Positions 1 to 8,537 of a DNA stretch of 64,000 nucleotides are shown piece after piece. Made by a program: the position numbers and the translations under genes. Source of the stretch: Chloroflexota bacterium (GTDB lineage: Bacteria; Chloroflexota; UBA6077; JACCZL01); assembly GCA_030447245.1 (NCBI GenBank), contig JAUJPG010000001.1, positions 22,338 to 86,337 on the forward strand. The letters run 5' to 3'. The notes below the pieces were generated by a model, which was given only the letters and a program-made list of their open reading frames with translations, searched no databases and was not told where the DNA came from. Numbering within the stretch: the stretch's first letter is position 1; every line of letters starts with the position of its first letter.

Positions 1-219
1 GATGATCGCACGCCGGGCACGCGGAGGAAGGTGGCCCCGCGTTCCGATCCGGGCGGTGGAAAGCCGGGCGGCTTCAAGCCGGGCGGCTGGAAGCGAAGTG
101 GCGCGGGGCCGACGAAACTGTCCCGATCGGCCCGCACCGGCAGCACGAGAGGCCAGCCGCGCGGTCGGCGGGACCGCGGCGGCGGAACCGCACGAGAGCG
201 TCCCTCCGGCCGCGAGTGA
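1..219 (+). CDS. possible C-terminal tail of a CDS entering from the left edge
   Basis: Frame 1 is open from the first base to a TGA at 217-219, giving 72 residues. The peptide is basic and rich in Gly, Arg and Pro, with a short repeated unit (KPGGF, KPGGW) near positions 61-92 and RGG-like stretches after it. Such low-complexity basic tails are common at the C-termini of RNA helicases and other RNA-binding proteins, so this may be the end of such a gene whose body lies outside the window. No conserved domain is visible and high GC makes long open frames frequent by chance, so the call is weak. Confidence 0.35.
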   Translation, partial: DDRTPGTRRKVAPRSDPGGGKPGGFKPGGWKRSGAGPTKLSRSARTGSTRGQPRGRRDRGGGTARERPSGRE

Positions 220-481
220 TCCTGCCAGGCTCCAACATTGCCACACAGGCTGCAGTATTCTTCGGCCTCCATGTCGCCTCGTATGGGGCGGGCGTCCCTG
301 CGTGGACCCGCTAGGTGGGGCTCGTCCCCCGCGGCATCCGCCAGCGGCCAAACTCCTGCCCTACCCGAGGCGATCCAGCAAGGCCCGCCGCATCGGCAAC
401 GAGGGGGCTGTCGCCCGCCCTATCGGAGACGATCCAGCAAGCCGCTGGGCTCGTGGAGAGCTGGTCGGTGCGAGCCCGGTA
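220..481. other. intergenic stretch with a short direct repeat
   Basis: No convincing gene lies here. A 12-base word (CGATCCAGCAAG) occurs twice about 60 bases apart, near 370 and 430, each preceded by GAG and two bases. Near 460-488 a GAGCTGGT / ACTAGCTT pair could form an 8-bp RNA stem with wobble pairs close to the stop of the neighbouring minus-strand gene. Neither element is followed by a T tract, so I do not call a terminator. Confidence 0.3.
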
Positions 482-1516
482 CTAGCTTCCACCCATCGCG
501 GCACCGTCGGCGGATGGCCGCTCTATCTGCTCGGCGGTGAGATCGCCGTGCGAGTGGACGAGGAGGAAGTACATCACGCCAAAGATCGGCAAGTGGCCGA
601 GCAGCTCCTGGGGGGGCAGGAAGGGGACGCCCAGGTTGAACGGGACGAACATCCCGAGGATCACGACGCGCGTCAGCAGCCCGCTCGCCAGTGCCACCCC
701 GATGACACCCTCGGTGAGCCCGGCCGCCAGGACGAACAGGTTGTCGTCGAACCATGCCAGGCCGGGAAGTTTGCGAACGAAGTTGAAGTCCGGCCGATCT
801 GCCAGGAAGGCTGCGCCGAGGTCAGGATTCCAGATCTTCTCACTCAGCGCTGGGGCCAGGATCGCGATGCCGCCGATGATTCGGAGCGCCGCGACGGCTC
901 GCGACGCCCAGGCCGGGTTGCGCTCCCGGAACCACGGCCGGGCCTGGCCGCCTTCAACCGCGAACCGCCCGATCACCAGGACGACGATGCCGATGCCGGC
1001 GAGCATCATGTGGTCCAGGACGTCAAACGGTGGGAAGAGGAAGAAGGCTAATGGCCCGAGCAGAATCAGCGTGATCGCACCCAGCCAATCTCCAATGCCG
1101 GTGATGAAGCTCAAGGCGATCAACAGTTGGATTGCCGCGAGCAGCAAGCCTGCCGTATTCGTTGACAACGCCAGGTTTGGCGCGAACATGGCCGGAGCGA
1201 CTGCCGCGTGGACCAGACCGATCGCCGCCTGGACGGCCAGTAGTGTCGGGGCGCCGATCGCCATCTGGCGCAGAGCCGGGGCTTCTGGCCAGTGCGCACT
1301 GCCGACCAGACGCTGCAGCCCGTACAGCCCCGCCAGCACCAGCACGCACGCCGCGACCAGTAGGACGGTGCGCCAGCTCAGAATCAAGTCGGTGCGCAGC
1401 GGGTAGCCCGCCGGGTCCTCGAACCACTTGACGTGCGCCAGCGCCGCCGAAGGCCCGAGTGCCGCGCCGAGGGCAACCAGAGCAATGACGGGGCGATTGA
1501 CGCTCAGTGCGCGCAC
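482..1516 (-). CDS. DoxX/DoxD-like integral membrane protein
   Basis: A 344-residue polytopic membrane protein. It starts with a hydrophobic segment (residues 9-28) that may be a signal anchor, followed by about seven more hydrophobic helices. The C-terminal half has the look of the DoxX family: paired helices around a conserved loop (ALSEKIWNPDLG, then FLADRPDFNFVRKLPG) and a further helix pair containing a Glu-Gly step (AAGLTEGVIGVALASG). DoxX relatives are small membrane components linked to quinol or thiol oxidation, but this longer version has no assigned reaction and the role is inferred. It starts 33 bases after the topoisomerase IB gene on the same strand, so the two may be co-transcribed. 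Confidence 0.7.
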   Translation of the reverse strand: MRALSVNRPVIALVALGAALGPSAALAHVKWFEDPAGYPLRTDLILSWRTVLLVAACVLVLAGLYGLQRLVGSAHWPEAPALRQMAIGAPTLLAVQAAIGLVHAAVAPAMFAPNLALSTNTAGLLLAAIQLLIALSFITGIGDWLGAITLILLGPLAFFLFPPFDVLDHMMLAGIGIVVLVIGRFAVEGGQARPWFRERNPAWASRAVAALRIIGGIAILAPALSEKIWNPDLGAAFLADRPDFNFVRKLPGLAWFDDNLFVLAAGLTEGVIGVALASGLLTRVVILGMFVPFNLGVPFLPPQELLGHLPIFGVMYFLLVHSHGDLTAEQIERPSADGAAMGGS

Positions 1517-1548
1517 GAACGCGGTCAGCCCATGATCGCGGACGTCTC

Positions 1549-2733
1549 CTATGCCGCGGAATCGCGTTGGTCGCTCGCTTCGCGGGTGAGACGTTGCTGG
1601 AGCAAGCCCATGACGGCGGCTTCTTCGGGTCGCAGGCTTCCGATCGCGTCGGCCAGCTCGCGCTCTGCGCGCTGCTTGAGCGTCTCAAGCATCGTGCCGT
1701 CGAGGTAAGTATCGATGATCGCCGGATGAACGTAGCACTTGCGACAGACGGACGGCGTGTTGCCCAGCCGCTCGGCTACCGTTTCGATCGCCCGCACGAC
1801 GTTTTTCTTGGCCTGGGTGTCAGAATCGAACGCCTCGAACTCCTGGAGCGCCAAAGCAGCCAGCACCGTGCCGGCCCAGGTTCGAAAGTCCTTTGCGGTG
1901 AAGTCGTCGCCGGTGATCTCTCGGAGGTACTCGTTCACGTCCTCTGAGTCGACTGTCTGGAGCTCGCCGTCGCTATCCTGGTACTGAAAGAGATCCTGGC
2001 CGGGCAGATCCTGGCAACGCTGCACGATCTTGGCCAGCTTGCGATCCTGGATGTCAATCGACCAGTCCTTGCCGCTCTTGCCGCAGAACTGGAAGCGAAC
2101 CTTGGAGCCGCTGACGTCCACGTGCTCGTCGCGCATCGTGGTCAGGCCGATGGAGCCGTTCTCGCGCGCGTACTCCTCGTTGCCGACGCGGATGAAGGTC
2201 GTCTCGAGCAGCCGCACGATCGTCGCCAGCACCTTCTCCCGGGGCAACCCGGGCCGGGCAAGATCGCGGTCGATGCGCTCGCGGATGCGGGGCATGGCTC
2301 GGCCGAAGGCGAGCATGCGGCCAAACTTGGTCTCGTCGCGCACGTCGCGCCAGCGCGGATGATAGCGATACTGCTTGCGGTCTTTAGCGTCGCGGCCGGT
2401 CGCCTGGATGTGGCCTCGCGGACTTGGGCAGATCCAGACGTCAGTGTAGGCCGGCGGGATGGCCAGTGACTTGATGCGTTGCAGCTCGACTTTGTCGCGG
2501 ACCGGCGTGCCATCCGGGTTGACGTAGCTCCAATGCTTGCCGGCGCGTTTGCGCCGGATCCCGGGACCTGCGTCGGAAACATATCGCAAGCCAGCCGCCC
2601 TGGCCGACTCACTCGAATCAGCTAGCTGCGCCGCCTCGGCGATCAACGCAGCTTCAGAATTCGCGGATTCTGGCGGGCCCGGTGCGCGAGCGCGCCGCGA
2701 GCCGGTGGATGAAGTGGAGGCAGCAGTGCTCAT
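1549..2733 (-). CDS. DNA topoisomerase IB (poxvirus/bacterial type)
   Basis: Type IB topoisomerases relax supercoils by nicking one strand through a 3'-phosphotyrosine bond. The 394-residue protein has the bacterial TopIB layout: an N-terminal DNA-clamp domain (GPGIRRKRAGKHWSYV; RIKSLAIPPAYTDVWICP) and a C-terminal catalytic domain with the RVGNEEYA motif, the KDFRTWAGT motif and the active-site Tyr in KCYVHPAIID (about residue 334), 60 residues before the end. I chose the ATG at 2733 because an AGGAG lies about 13 bases upstream; an in-frame TTG at 2778 would add 15 residues with no conserved features. A Ser/Ala/Arg-rich N-terminal tail precedes the clamp domain. Family assignment is firm. 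Confidence 0.92.
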   Translation of the reverse strand: MSTAASTSSTGSRRARAPGPPESANSEAALIAEAAQLADSSESARAAGLRYVSDAGPGIRRKRAGKHWSYVNPDGTPVRDKVELQRIKSLAIPPAYTDVWICPSPRGHIQATGRDAKDRKQYRYHPRWRDVRDETKFGRMLAFGRAMPRIRERIDRDLARPGLPREKVLATIVRLLETTFIRVGNEEYARENGSIGLTTMRDEHVDVSGSKVRFQFCGKSGKDWSIDIQDRKLAKIVQRCQDLPGQDLFQYQDSDGELQTVDSEDVNEYLREITGDDFTAKDFRTWAGTVLAALALQEFEAFDSDTQAKKNVVRAIETVAERLGNTPSVCRKCYVHPAIIDTYLDGTMLETLKQRAERELADAIGSLRPEEAAVMGLLQQRLTREASDQRDSAA

Positions 2734-2884
2734 TGGGAAAACCACGCTCCTGGGGCGACGATGCTCCTGCGTAGGCAAGCCATGTGCCAGTCGGCTCGTC
2801 GCGGCTCACACACGCCCGTCTCAGTCGTCGTCCCGAAGCAATCGCGACGAGTACGTCGGGATGCGAAAGTAGGATGACCAGCGC

Positions 2885-3570
2885 CTACGATGCCGCGAGG
2901 TCGAGCTCCTCGACGACCTCGACGACGCCAGGCACGCGGGCGGCGACGGACTCGGCATTTTCGGCATCGTCGAGGTCGTCAACGGTCCCGCGCAGGCGGG
3001 CGACGCCTCGACGGACGCGTACCTGGATGTTCAAGTCCGTCGTCGTCGAATCCTCGCGTAGCTCACGGCGGATCGCATCCTCGATCGCCTCGTCACCCAG
3101 GCTGGCGTCCGAGGCCGAGCGCGCCACGCCGACTGAATCCATCGAGTCTGCAGCGAACCCGCCGAGCACTTCCACTCTACCGCGTCGTTGGTCGTCACGA
3201 CGGGGATCGCTTGGCGGACGTAGACCTGGTCGCCGTCCGCGACGGGATCGTCGGCGCTGCTGCTCCACCGCGGCAATGGGGTCGGTCAACAGCTCCTGGG
3301 CCGTCAGGTCGGGGTCAATCTCACCGCCGACGTCGTCGATGTCGACGATGCTGTCCGGCAGGAGTGTTGGGCTGGTATCGCGGCCTGGAGATTGCGAGGT
3401 CGCCATCGGCGTCGCGTAGGCTCGGGTCGCGCAGCTCGGGGTCAATAGTGATCTCCGGATCAATGGCGACATCGCCGCTGGTATTGGTGGCGCGGGCGGC
3501 TTCGGCGCGGGTCCAGCGCGTCTCGATCGATGACCTCGCGCGCGTTATCTCGGGTATTGTCCTTGTTCAT
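2885..3570 (-). pseudogene. BON-domain protein, broken by several frameshifts
   Basis: The best start is ATG 3570 (MNKDNTRDNAREV) behind GGATGGAG. That frame stops after about 36 codons, but recognisable protein continues in other frames: an acidic stretch (DVAIDPEITIDPELRDP), then DSIVDIDDVGGEIDPDLTAQ, then DDPVADGDQVYV, and finally the frame ending at 2885 that contains a BON domain (AIEDAIRRELREDSTTTDLNI...GTVDDLDDAENAESVAARVPGV). At least four indels are needed to join them into one protein of about 228 residues. BON domains bind phospholipid or polysaccharide and occur in envelope-stress and osmotic-shock proteins. Either the gene has decayed or the consensus is poor here; residue patterns are well kept after frame correction, which favours recent events or errors. 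Confidence 0.7.
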
Positions 3571-3666
3571 CGCTCCATCCTTCTCGGGTGTCAGGCGGCC
3601 TCCTCTGCAACTCGGATGCCAGGGTACTAGCGCTGCTGGCACGCGCTCTGCTTCCACGCTTCGGTG

Positions 3667-4563
3667 ATGCCTGTGTACGTCGGGACGGCCGGTTGGAGTT
3701 ACCCGGGAGGTCAGGGCCGCTGGGATGGCATCTTCTACCCCGAAGGACTGGCGGACCGCGACAAGCTGCCGTTCTACGCGCAATATTTCGACGCGGTCGA
3801 GCTGAACAGTTCCTTTTATCGGCCGCCGAGCTCGCAAACGGCGCGCGGCTGGGCGGCGCGCGTGCCGGAGCGGTTCCGCTTCACAGCCAAGCTGTGGCAG
3901 AAGTTTACGCACCCGAAGATGTTCGAGTCAGCGACTGGCCACGCGGCCGAGCCGCGGGCCGAGGACTTCGAGCAGTTCGTGGCCGGACTCCAACCGCTGG
4001 CCGCCGCTGGTAAGCTCGGCGCGCTGCTGGCCCAATTTCCGCCAAGCTTCAAGCCAAGTGAAGGGACGCTGGACTACCTGGCCGACCTGATCCGCCGCCT
4101 CAAGGCCGAGGGCCTCCGCGTGGCCGTCGAGCTGCGTCACCGCGATTGGACCAGCCACGAGTTTGGCCCCAGGGCCCGGATTCTCTTCGTCGAGGAAGGT
4201 GTCGCCTGGACGATGATTGACGAGCCGAAATTCCGGACGTCCATCCGCGACGTACCGCAGACGAGCGAGCTGGCGTACTTCCGCTTCCACGGCCGCAACT
4301 ACCAGCAGTGGTGGCGCCACGATGCGCCGGAGGACCGCTACGATTACCGGTACTCAGCGCCTGAGCAGCAGGAGCTGGCCGCCGAAGTCAAGGACATCTC
4401 CGGGCGAGCGCATGAAACGTACGTCTTCTACAACAACCACCACAGCGCCCAGGTCGTCGTCAACGCCCTGGAGCTGCGCGCGACATTCGGCCAAGTCCCC
4501 GAGGCACCGCTTCCGGTGCCGTTGCTGGCGCGCTATCCGGAGCTTGCGAGGGCGGACGGCTAG
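3667..4563 (+). CDS. DUF72 family protein (YecE-like)
   Basis: A 298-residue protein of the DUF72/YecE family, which has a TIM-barrel-like fold and no settled function. Hallmarks are the N-terminal VGTAGWSYPGGQGRWDGIFYP, the ELNSSFYRPPS segment, RFTAKLWQKFTHPKM, the LAQFPPSFKP motif, VAVELRHRDW, and the C-terminal YVFYNNHHSAQ. All expected blocks are present and the length is normal. The ATG at 3667 matches the usual family start; a GTG one codon earlier is possible. The gene is transcribed divergently from the BON gene, and its 3' end faces a long gap. Confidence 0.9.
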   Translation: MPVYVGTAGWSYPGGQGRWDGIFYPEGLADRDKLPFYAQYFDAVELNSSFYRPPSSQTARGWAARVPERFRFTAKLWQKFTHPKMFESATGHAAEPRAEDFEQFVAGLQPLAAAGKLGALLAQFPPSFKPSEGTLDYLADLIRRLKAEGLRVAVELRHRDWTSHEFGPRARILFVEEGVAWTMIDEPKFRTSIRDVPQTSELAYFRFHGRNYQQWWRHDAPEDRYDYRYSAPEQQELAAEVKDISGRAHETYVFYNNHHSAQVVVNALELRATFGQVPEAPLPVPLLARYPELARADG

Positions 4564-4899
4564 TTCCCGGTACGATGCTCTCGGCCCGGCCGCATGCTGG
4601 TACCAGGCCCCAGGTCGGGGTGCGTTCCAGTGGGGCGCAAGACATCGGGCGTGTCTTTCCGCCCTCTCGGACTGTGGTGCGCACATCGCGCCAGCACAGT
4701 CAGCAGAGGAGCACGCGTCGACCTCGTGGCGCATCATAGGGAGCGCTCCGCGGGGTCGCCCTGACGATGCCTCCGTGCCGGCCGATGGGGCAGGCTGGAG
4801 GCGCATCACACTGCCCCGCCTCGACGCGGTAGGGCTCAGCCGGGCAGCCAGATCTCGGTGAGGGCGAGCGTCCAGCTGGTGGTTTCTCTGTGGAACCGA
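4564..4899. other. 336-base convergent gap, no gene seen
   Basis: This region separates the 3' ends of the DUF72 gene (plus) and the PAP2 gene (minus). Open frames here have no family resemblance and none is shared with a neighbour. I see no T-tailed hairpin on either strand, no tRNA-like fold and no repeat matching other parts of the window. Confidence 0.5.
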
Positions 4900-5835
4900 T
4901 CAGGAATGTTTGAGTAGCTTCCTGACGGCGCGCCGGAATACTTCCGACAAGCCTATCCCGAGCAATGCGCCAACCGTCACGTCGCCTGGGTAATGCGCGC
5001 CAACGTAGATGCGACTGAGGCCCACGCTGGCGGCAAAGCTGAGGAAGATGGGGGCGCGCCGCGGCCAGATCGTGCTCAGGATCCAGGCGCTCCCGAAGGA
5101 CGAGGCGGTATGGCCGCTGGGGAACGACCAGCTCCCGGGCTTCTTGCCGACGACCAGCGCCCGCACGACCGCGATGAAGGGCCGCTTGCGTCGGAAGTAG
5201 CCCTTGACCGGATGCTCGACCACCCAGGTGGCGAGCAGCATGCTTGGCACGAGCGTCTCGAACGCTCTCCAGCTCTTGCGCACACGCAGCAGATAGGCTC
5301 CGAGCACGCCGAAGACCCAGAGCCATCCGCCGGTCGTGAGCACCGTCACGGCGTTTGCGAGGACGTCCAACCAGCGCGGATGCGGCACGCTGTTGATGGC
5401 CAGGAATATTCGCGCATCCAGGGCCTGGGCCGGGCCGAGCCGCCGCAACATGGCAGACTTGAGCAGTCCCCGGCCTCGCCGAGTCTCCCGCGGGATCGCT
5501 TGGTCGGGCGAGCAGAGGACGTCGCGCGTGGCCTGACGAGCTGCCGACGCGTCAGAGGCTGGCCCCACCGCCTGGGCGGCCGTCTCGACGAGCACGGCGG
5601 CCGTCTCCGCCTCTGCGCCGGGCGGCGCGGTCTCGCCCGCCCGCGTCACCTGCTGGGCGGCTGTGTTCGGCGTGCTTGCCGCTGCGCCCGCCGCGTCGGC
5701 CAGGGTGCGGCCCTCGGCGACTTCCTCCGCACGGCGGAGGATCTCGTCTGCTGCCTCCGGCGAATCGACGCGGGCCAGCTCGCGTTCAAGAATTTTGTGG
5801 AGTTGGGCTCGCTGCCCTTCAGGCGGACTGCTCAC
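4900..5835 (-). CDS. PAP2-family membrane phosphatase
   Basis: A 311-residue protein with two parts. Residues 1-125 are a polar, Ala/Glu/Thr-rich, probably cytoplasmic extension without a known domain. Residues 130-311 form a PAP2 (type 2 phosphatidic acid phosphatase) domain with several membrane helices and all three signature motifs: KGYFRRKRPF, SFPSGHTAS and SRIYVGAHYPGDV, including the catalytic His residues. PAP2 enzymes dephosphorylate lipid phosphates such as phosphatidic acid or undecaprenyl pyrophosphate; the substrate cannot be told here. The start is a GTG at 5835. The long N-terminal extension is unusual for the family and may be regulatory. Confidence 0.88.
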   Translation of the reverse strand: MSSPPEGQRAQLHKILERELARVDSPEAADEILRRAEEVAEGRTLADAAGAAASTPNTAAQQVTRAGETAPPGAEAETAAVLVETAAQAVGPASDASAARQATRDVLCSPDQAIPRETRRGRGLLKSAMLRRLGPAQALDARIFLAINSVPHPRWLDVLANAVTVLTTGGWLWVFGVLGAYLLRVRKSWRAFETLVPSMLLATWVVEHPVKGYFRRKRPFIAVVRALVVGKKPGSWSFPSGHTASSFGSAWILSTIWPRRAPIFLSFAASVGLSRIYVGAHYPGDVTVGALLGIGLSEVFRRAVRKLLKHS

Positions 5836-5970
5836 GCGGCGTTTGGCTCCTTCTAACGTTTACCCCGTCGCGACGTTGATCAGCGTGCCCCTGATCAAGC
5901 GCTCACGTAGTTGCAGCGTACGGCTACTGGGGTGTGGTTCATCCGCCCACGGCGGAGTCTAGAGAACGGG

Positions 5971-6474
5971 TCAATTCTCGACGACGGTGCTCTTCAAGAT
6001 CGGGTATCCGCTGCTCAGACAATCAGCCTCCGATCGAAGCGTGTTTGGCTCGTAGTCCCGTGGGACAACTACATAGTTGAACTGCCAGAGTGGGGAGTAG
6101 TTCGGCATGCCGGGCACGGAGTCGTAGATATTGAACTGGCCCTCAACGCGGTCCGGTTCTTCACCGCCCTTCAGCTTGCCCTTATCGTCCAGGTCAACCG
6201 AGTAGACGACCTGGTACTCCATTGCGACCTTGTTGTTGCGGGCGACGCGGTGCTCGTCGAACTCGATCTCGACCTCGCCGCTCTCGACCGCGAAGACAGT
6301 CTTGCCGTCAAACCAGACGCGTTCGACCTCCAAGTTGAACGGGTTGGAGTAGGTCAGCCGCTCAACGCCATCCGGGCCATACGGCTCGCCGGCCGGTTTC
6401 TCCTGTGGCTTGCCATCTTCGATACACCAGATGCCGGTCTCCTCGGCCTGGTCGACTCTCCCAGCTTCGCTCAT
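5971..6474 (-). CDS. conserved hypothetical protein, unrecognised family
   Basis: A 167-residue soluble, acidic protein without signal peptide or membrane segment. It is mostly predicted beta strand, with a clear C-terminal block: an aromatic PNYSPLWQFNYVVVPRDY, then RSEADCLSSGYPI and a terminal STVVEN. This arrangement reminds me of DUF7482-type domains, but I cannot confirm that. The coding frame is clean, starts at an ATG and has GC-rich third positions like its neighbours. It lies alone between the PAP2 and the oxidoreductase genes on the same strand. Confidence 0.65.
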   Translation of the reverse strand: MSEAGRVDQAEETGIWCIEDGKPQEKPAGEPYGPDGVERLTYSNPFNLEVERVWFDGKTVFAVESGEVEIEFDEHRVARNNKVAMEYQVVYSVDLDDKGKLKGGEEPDRVEGQFNIYDSVPGMPNYSPLWQFNYVVVPRDYEPNTLRSEADCLSSGYPILKSTVVEN

Positions 6475-6595
6475 TGCGTGTGGCTCCGAATTTCATCTGA
6501 GGATCTCGGCGTCGATGTTCGGATACTGGGGCTAACGCTACTCCGTGGCGACCGCGGGAGTCCACCCTGCTCCAGCCGCGGCACACCCGCGGGGC

Positions 6596-7531
6596 TCAGT
6601 CGAACGTCGACAGGGACCGGAAAATGTCGACGCCGGCCTTGACGCCCTGCGCCGTCGCGATCGGCACCAACTGCTCTTCGCCGGTCACGTCGCCGGCTGC
6701 CCAGACGTGCTCGACGGACGTACGCATGCGCTCGTCGCTCTCGATGCACTTGCTCTCAGTCAGCGCACAGCCGAGCTGTTCAGCGAGCTCGGTCCTGAAC
6801 TCGGTTTTGATGTTGAAGAAGGCCGCGTTGACCGGCAACGTCGAGTCATCTTCGAAGCGCAAACCTGTCAATTGGCCATCGTGGCCCTCGAAGCGGCGGA
6901 CGGTCTGGCTAATCACGCCGATGTCCTCGTCGGCCAGCGCCGCTCGATCCGCGTCGCTGATCGCCGGGGACCGACCGTCGGTGACGACGGTGATCTGGTT
7001 GGTCCACTCCTTGAGCTTGAGGGCGAAGCCCCTGGTGGCCGGGCTCCAACTCACCACCGCGACGGGCTGGTCGCGTACCTCGTAGCCGTCGCAGTGCGGG
7101 CAGACGTGGACGCTCGTGCCCCAGAACTCGTAGAAGTTGTCGATGTCGGGGTATGTGTCGCGGACGCCGGTCGCCAGCAGGAGACGCTTGACGCGCCAGC
7201 GCCGATCGTCCTCGGCGCGCAGGATGAACGTGCCGTCTTCCCGCCGAGCCTCGGTGATCCTGGCCTGGAAAATCTGGCCGCCGACCTTCATCACCTGCTC
7301 ACAGCCGAGTTGGTGCAGCTCTATGCCAGAGGCTCCGTCAACGCCGAGGCAACCATGTACCTCGGTCGCGTACGCATTGCGCGGTGACCCGCCGTCAAAC
7401 AGGACGACCGAATGTCGGTGGCGCCGCAGGGTCAGACCCGCCGACAGGCCGGCGAAGCCAGCCCCGACAATCCCGACCTCTGCCGCGGCCATGTCCTTGT
7501 CCACTTCGCGATCAGTCACCTGAGTATCCAT
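6596..7531 (-). CDS. thioredoxin-reductase-like FAD/NAD(P) oxidoreductase
   Basis: A 311-residue pyridine-nucleotide disulfide oxidoreductase of the low-molecular-weight thioredoxin reductase fold. An N-terminal FAD-binding dinucleotide motif (GIVGAGFAGLSAGLTLRR) is followed by the redox pair in VCPHCDGYEV, an NAD(P)-domain, and the C-terminal FAD motif VWAAGDVTGEE. The CxxC makes a thiol or thioredoxin-like substrate likely. The usual GxGxxA/G pattern of the second dinucleotide fold is weak (VAVVSWSPATRGFALKL), so the reductant could be atypical. I chose ATG 7531 because AGGACGGCT precedes it; an upstream in-frame start would add 20 residues with no conserved features. Confidence 0.85.
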   Translation of the reverse strand: MDTQVTDREVDKDMAAAEVGIVGAGFAGLSAGLTLRRHRHSVVLFDGGSPRNAYATEVHGCLGVDGASGIELHQLGCEQVMKVGGQIFQARITEARREDGTFILRAEDDRRWRVKRLLLATGVRDTYPDIDNFYEFWGTSVHVCPHCDGYEVRDQPVAVVSWSPATRGFALKLKEWTNQITVVTDGRSPAISDADRAALADEDIGVISQTVRRFEGHDGQLTGLRFEDDSTLPVNAAFFNIKTEFRTELAEQLGCALTESKCIESDERMRTSVEHVWAAGDVTGEEQLVPIATAQGVKAGVDIFRSLSTFD

Positions 7532-7609
7532 AGCCGTCCTATCTGCATTCCACGCTGACGGCGATGCGGAGGCATGTTCCGTGCCGGCCACGAGTCTAGC
7601 CCTACCCCC

Positions 7610-8536
7610 TCAGCCCAGCACGCGGGCGACGACCTCGACGGTCAGGTGCTCGTCGGCGATGCCGCGGAACGTCCCGCGGGTCGGGGGCACGTCGCCGTAG
7701 TCGCGGCCAACGCCCATCTTGATGTGGTGCTCGCTCGCCAGCAGGTTGTTCGTCGGGTCGAAGCCGCGCCAGCCGTGGGTCGGCGTCCACGCTTCAACCC
7801 AGGCGTGCGAGGCGCCGGCACCTCGCCGCGGGGCAGGTGACGCGCCCGCACCGGGTGGCTGGACGTGGGACTGCGACTGGGACTGGGACTGCGCGCCCGA
7901 GAGCTGGAATTGCGACTGCGACTGCGTTTGCAACTCCGACACGATGTAGCCGCTGACATAGCGCGCCGGAATGTCGACCGACCGACAGAGGCCGATCAGT
8001 ACGTGGGCGAAGTCCTGGCACACGCCGGTCCGGCTGGCGAGGACGTCCGGAACGGTGGTCGCGACGGTCGTGACGTGCTGCTGATAGCTGAACTGCGTGT
8101 AGACCAGGTTCATCAGCGCCCCAACTACGTCGAACCCACCCTCAGCGGTGCTTGCGCGGTGCGGGGCAGCCAGAGCGTCGAGCTCCGCGGCACGCCGGAC
8201 CATCGCCGACGGTGCCAGGTAATCGGCCAGGTCGGCCGGTTGTAGCGGCGGGATAGGCCCAACCGGGGGCCGGAATGGGTCATCAAGCAGCGTCTGGACT
8301 TCGCCCAGCGCGACGACCTCGAAGAAGCGATGCGGGCGCGCGATGGTGATCAGGTGGGCCGTATTTTCGAAGCCGTCCTCGTAGCGGCGCACGGACGCGG
8401 TGGGACTGACCCGCAGCTCGTGGCGTTCCCATCGCTGGTCCGCGTCCGAGAACGGCCCAAGCCGGGTATCCATCACTCCCTCGACGACGTCGGCGCTGTA
8501 CTCGAGCCGTGTTGTGTGGGCGATCGCTACCCTCAC
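7610..8536 (-). CDS. transglutaminase-like protein with a Gln/Ser-rich insert
   Basis: A 308-residue member of the bacterial transglutaminase-like superfamily, last gene of a five-gene operon. It has the N-terminal beta domain (RVAIAHTTRLEYS...ELRVSPTA) and the papain-like core with catalytic Cys in SRTGVCQDFAHV, His in SHAWVEAW and Asp in GFDPTNN, ending with the family motif GRDYGDVPPTRGTFRG. Between the Cys and His motifs sits a low-complexity insert of about 45 residues made of Gln/Ser repeats and a Pro/Gly/Ala stretch. The start (GTG) lies two bases beyond the stop of the alpha-E gene. Such proteins are thought to act as amidases, peptidases or cross-linkers; the substrate is unknown. 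Confidence 0.88.
   Translation of the reverse strand: MRVAIAHTTRLEYSADVVEGVMDTRLGPFSDADQRWERHELRVSPTASVRRYEDGFENTAHLITIARPHRFFEVVALGEVQTLLDDPFRPPVGPIPPLQPADLADYLAPSAMVRRAAELDALAAPHRASTAEGGFDVVGALMNLVYTQFSYQQHVTTVATTVPDVLASRTGVCQDFAHVLIGLCRSVDIPARYVSGYIVSELQTQSQSQFQLSGAQSQSQSQSHVQPPGAGASPAPRRGAGASHAWVEAWTPTHGWRGFDPTNNLLASEHHIKMGVGRDYGDVPPTRGTFRGIADEHLTVEVVARVLG
7867..7929. repeat. hexanucleotide microsatellite inside a transglutaminase gene
   Basis: Two short tracts built on a GACTGG/GACTGC six-base unit lie at about 7867-7889 and 7911-7929. On the coding (minus) strand they specify Ser-Gln and Gln repeats in the loop between the catalytic Cys and His of the transglutaminase-like protein. The unit length keeps frame, so copy-number change would lengthen or shorten the loop without breaking the gene. 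Confidence 0.6.
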
Positions 8537-8537
8537 G

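Noticed and set aside
2..1051. Long plus-strand frame of about 349 codons at the left edge
   Set aside because: It runs antisense through the DoxX-like gene and has the low-complexity composition of a GC-rich shadow frame.
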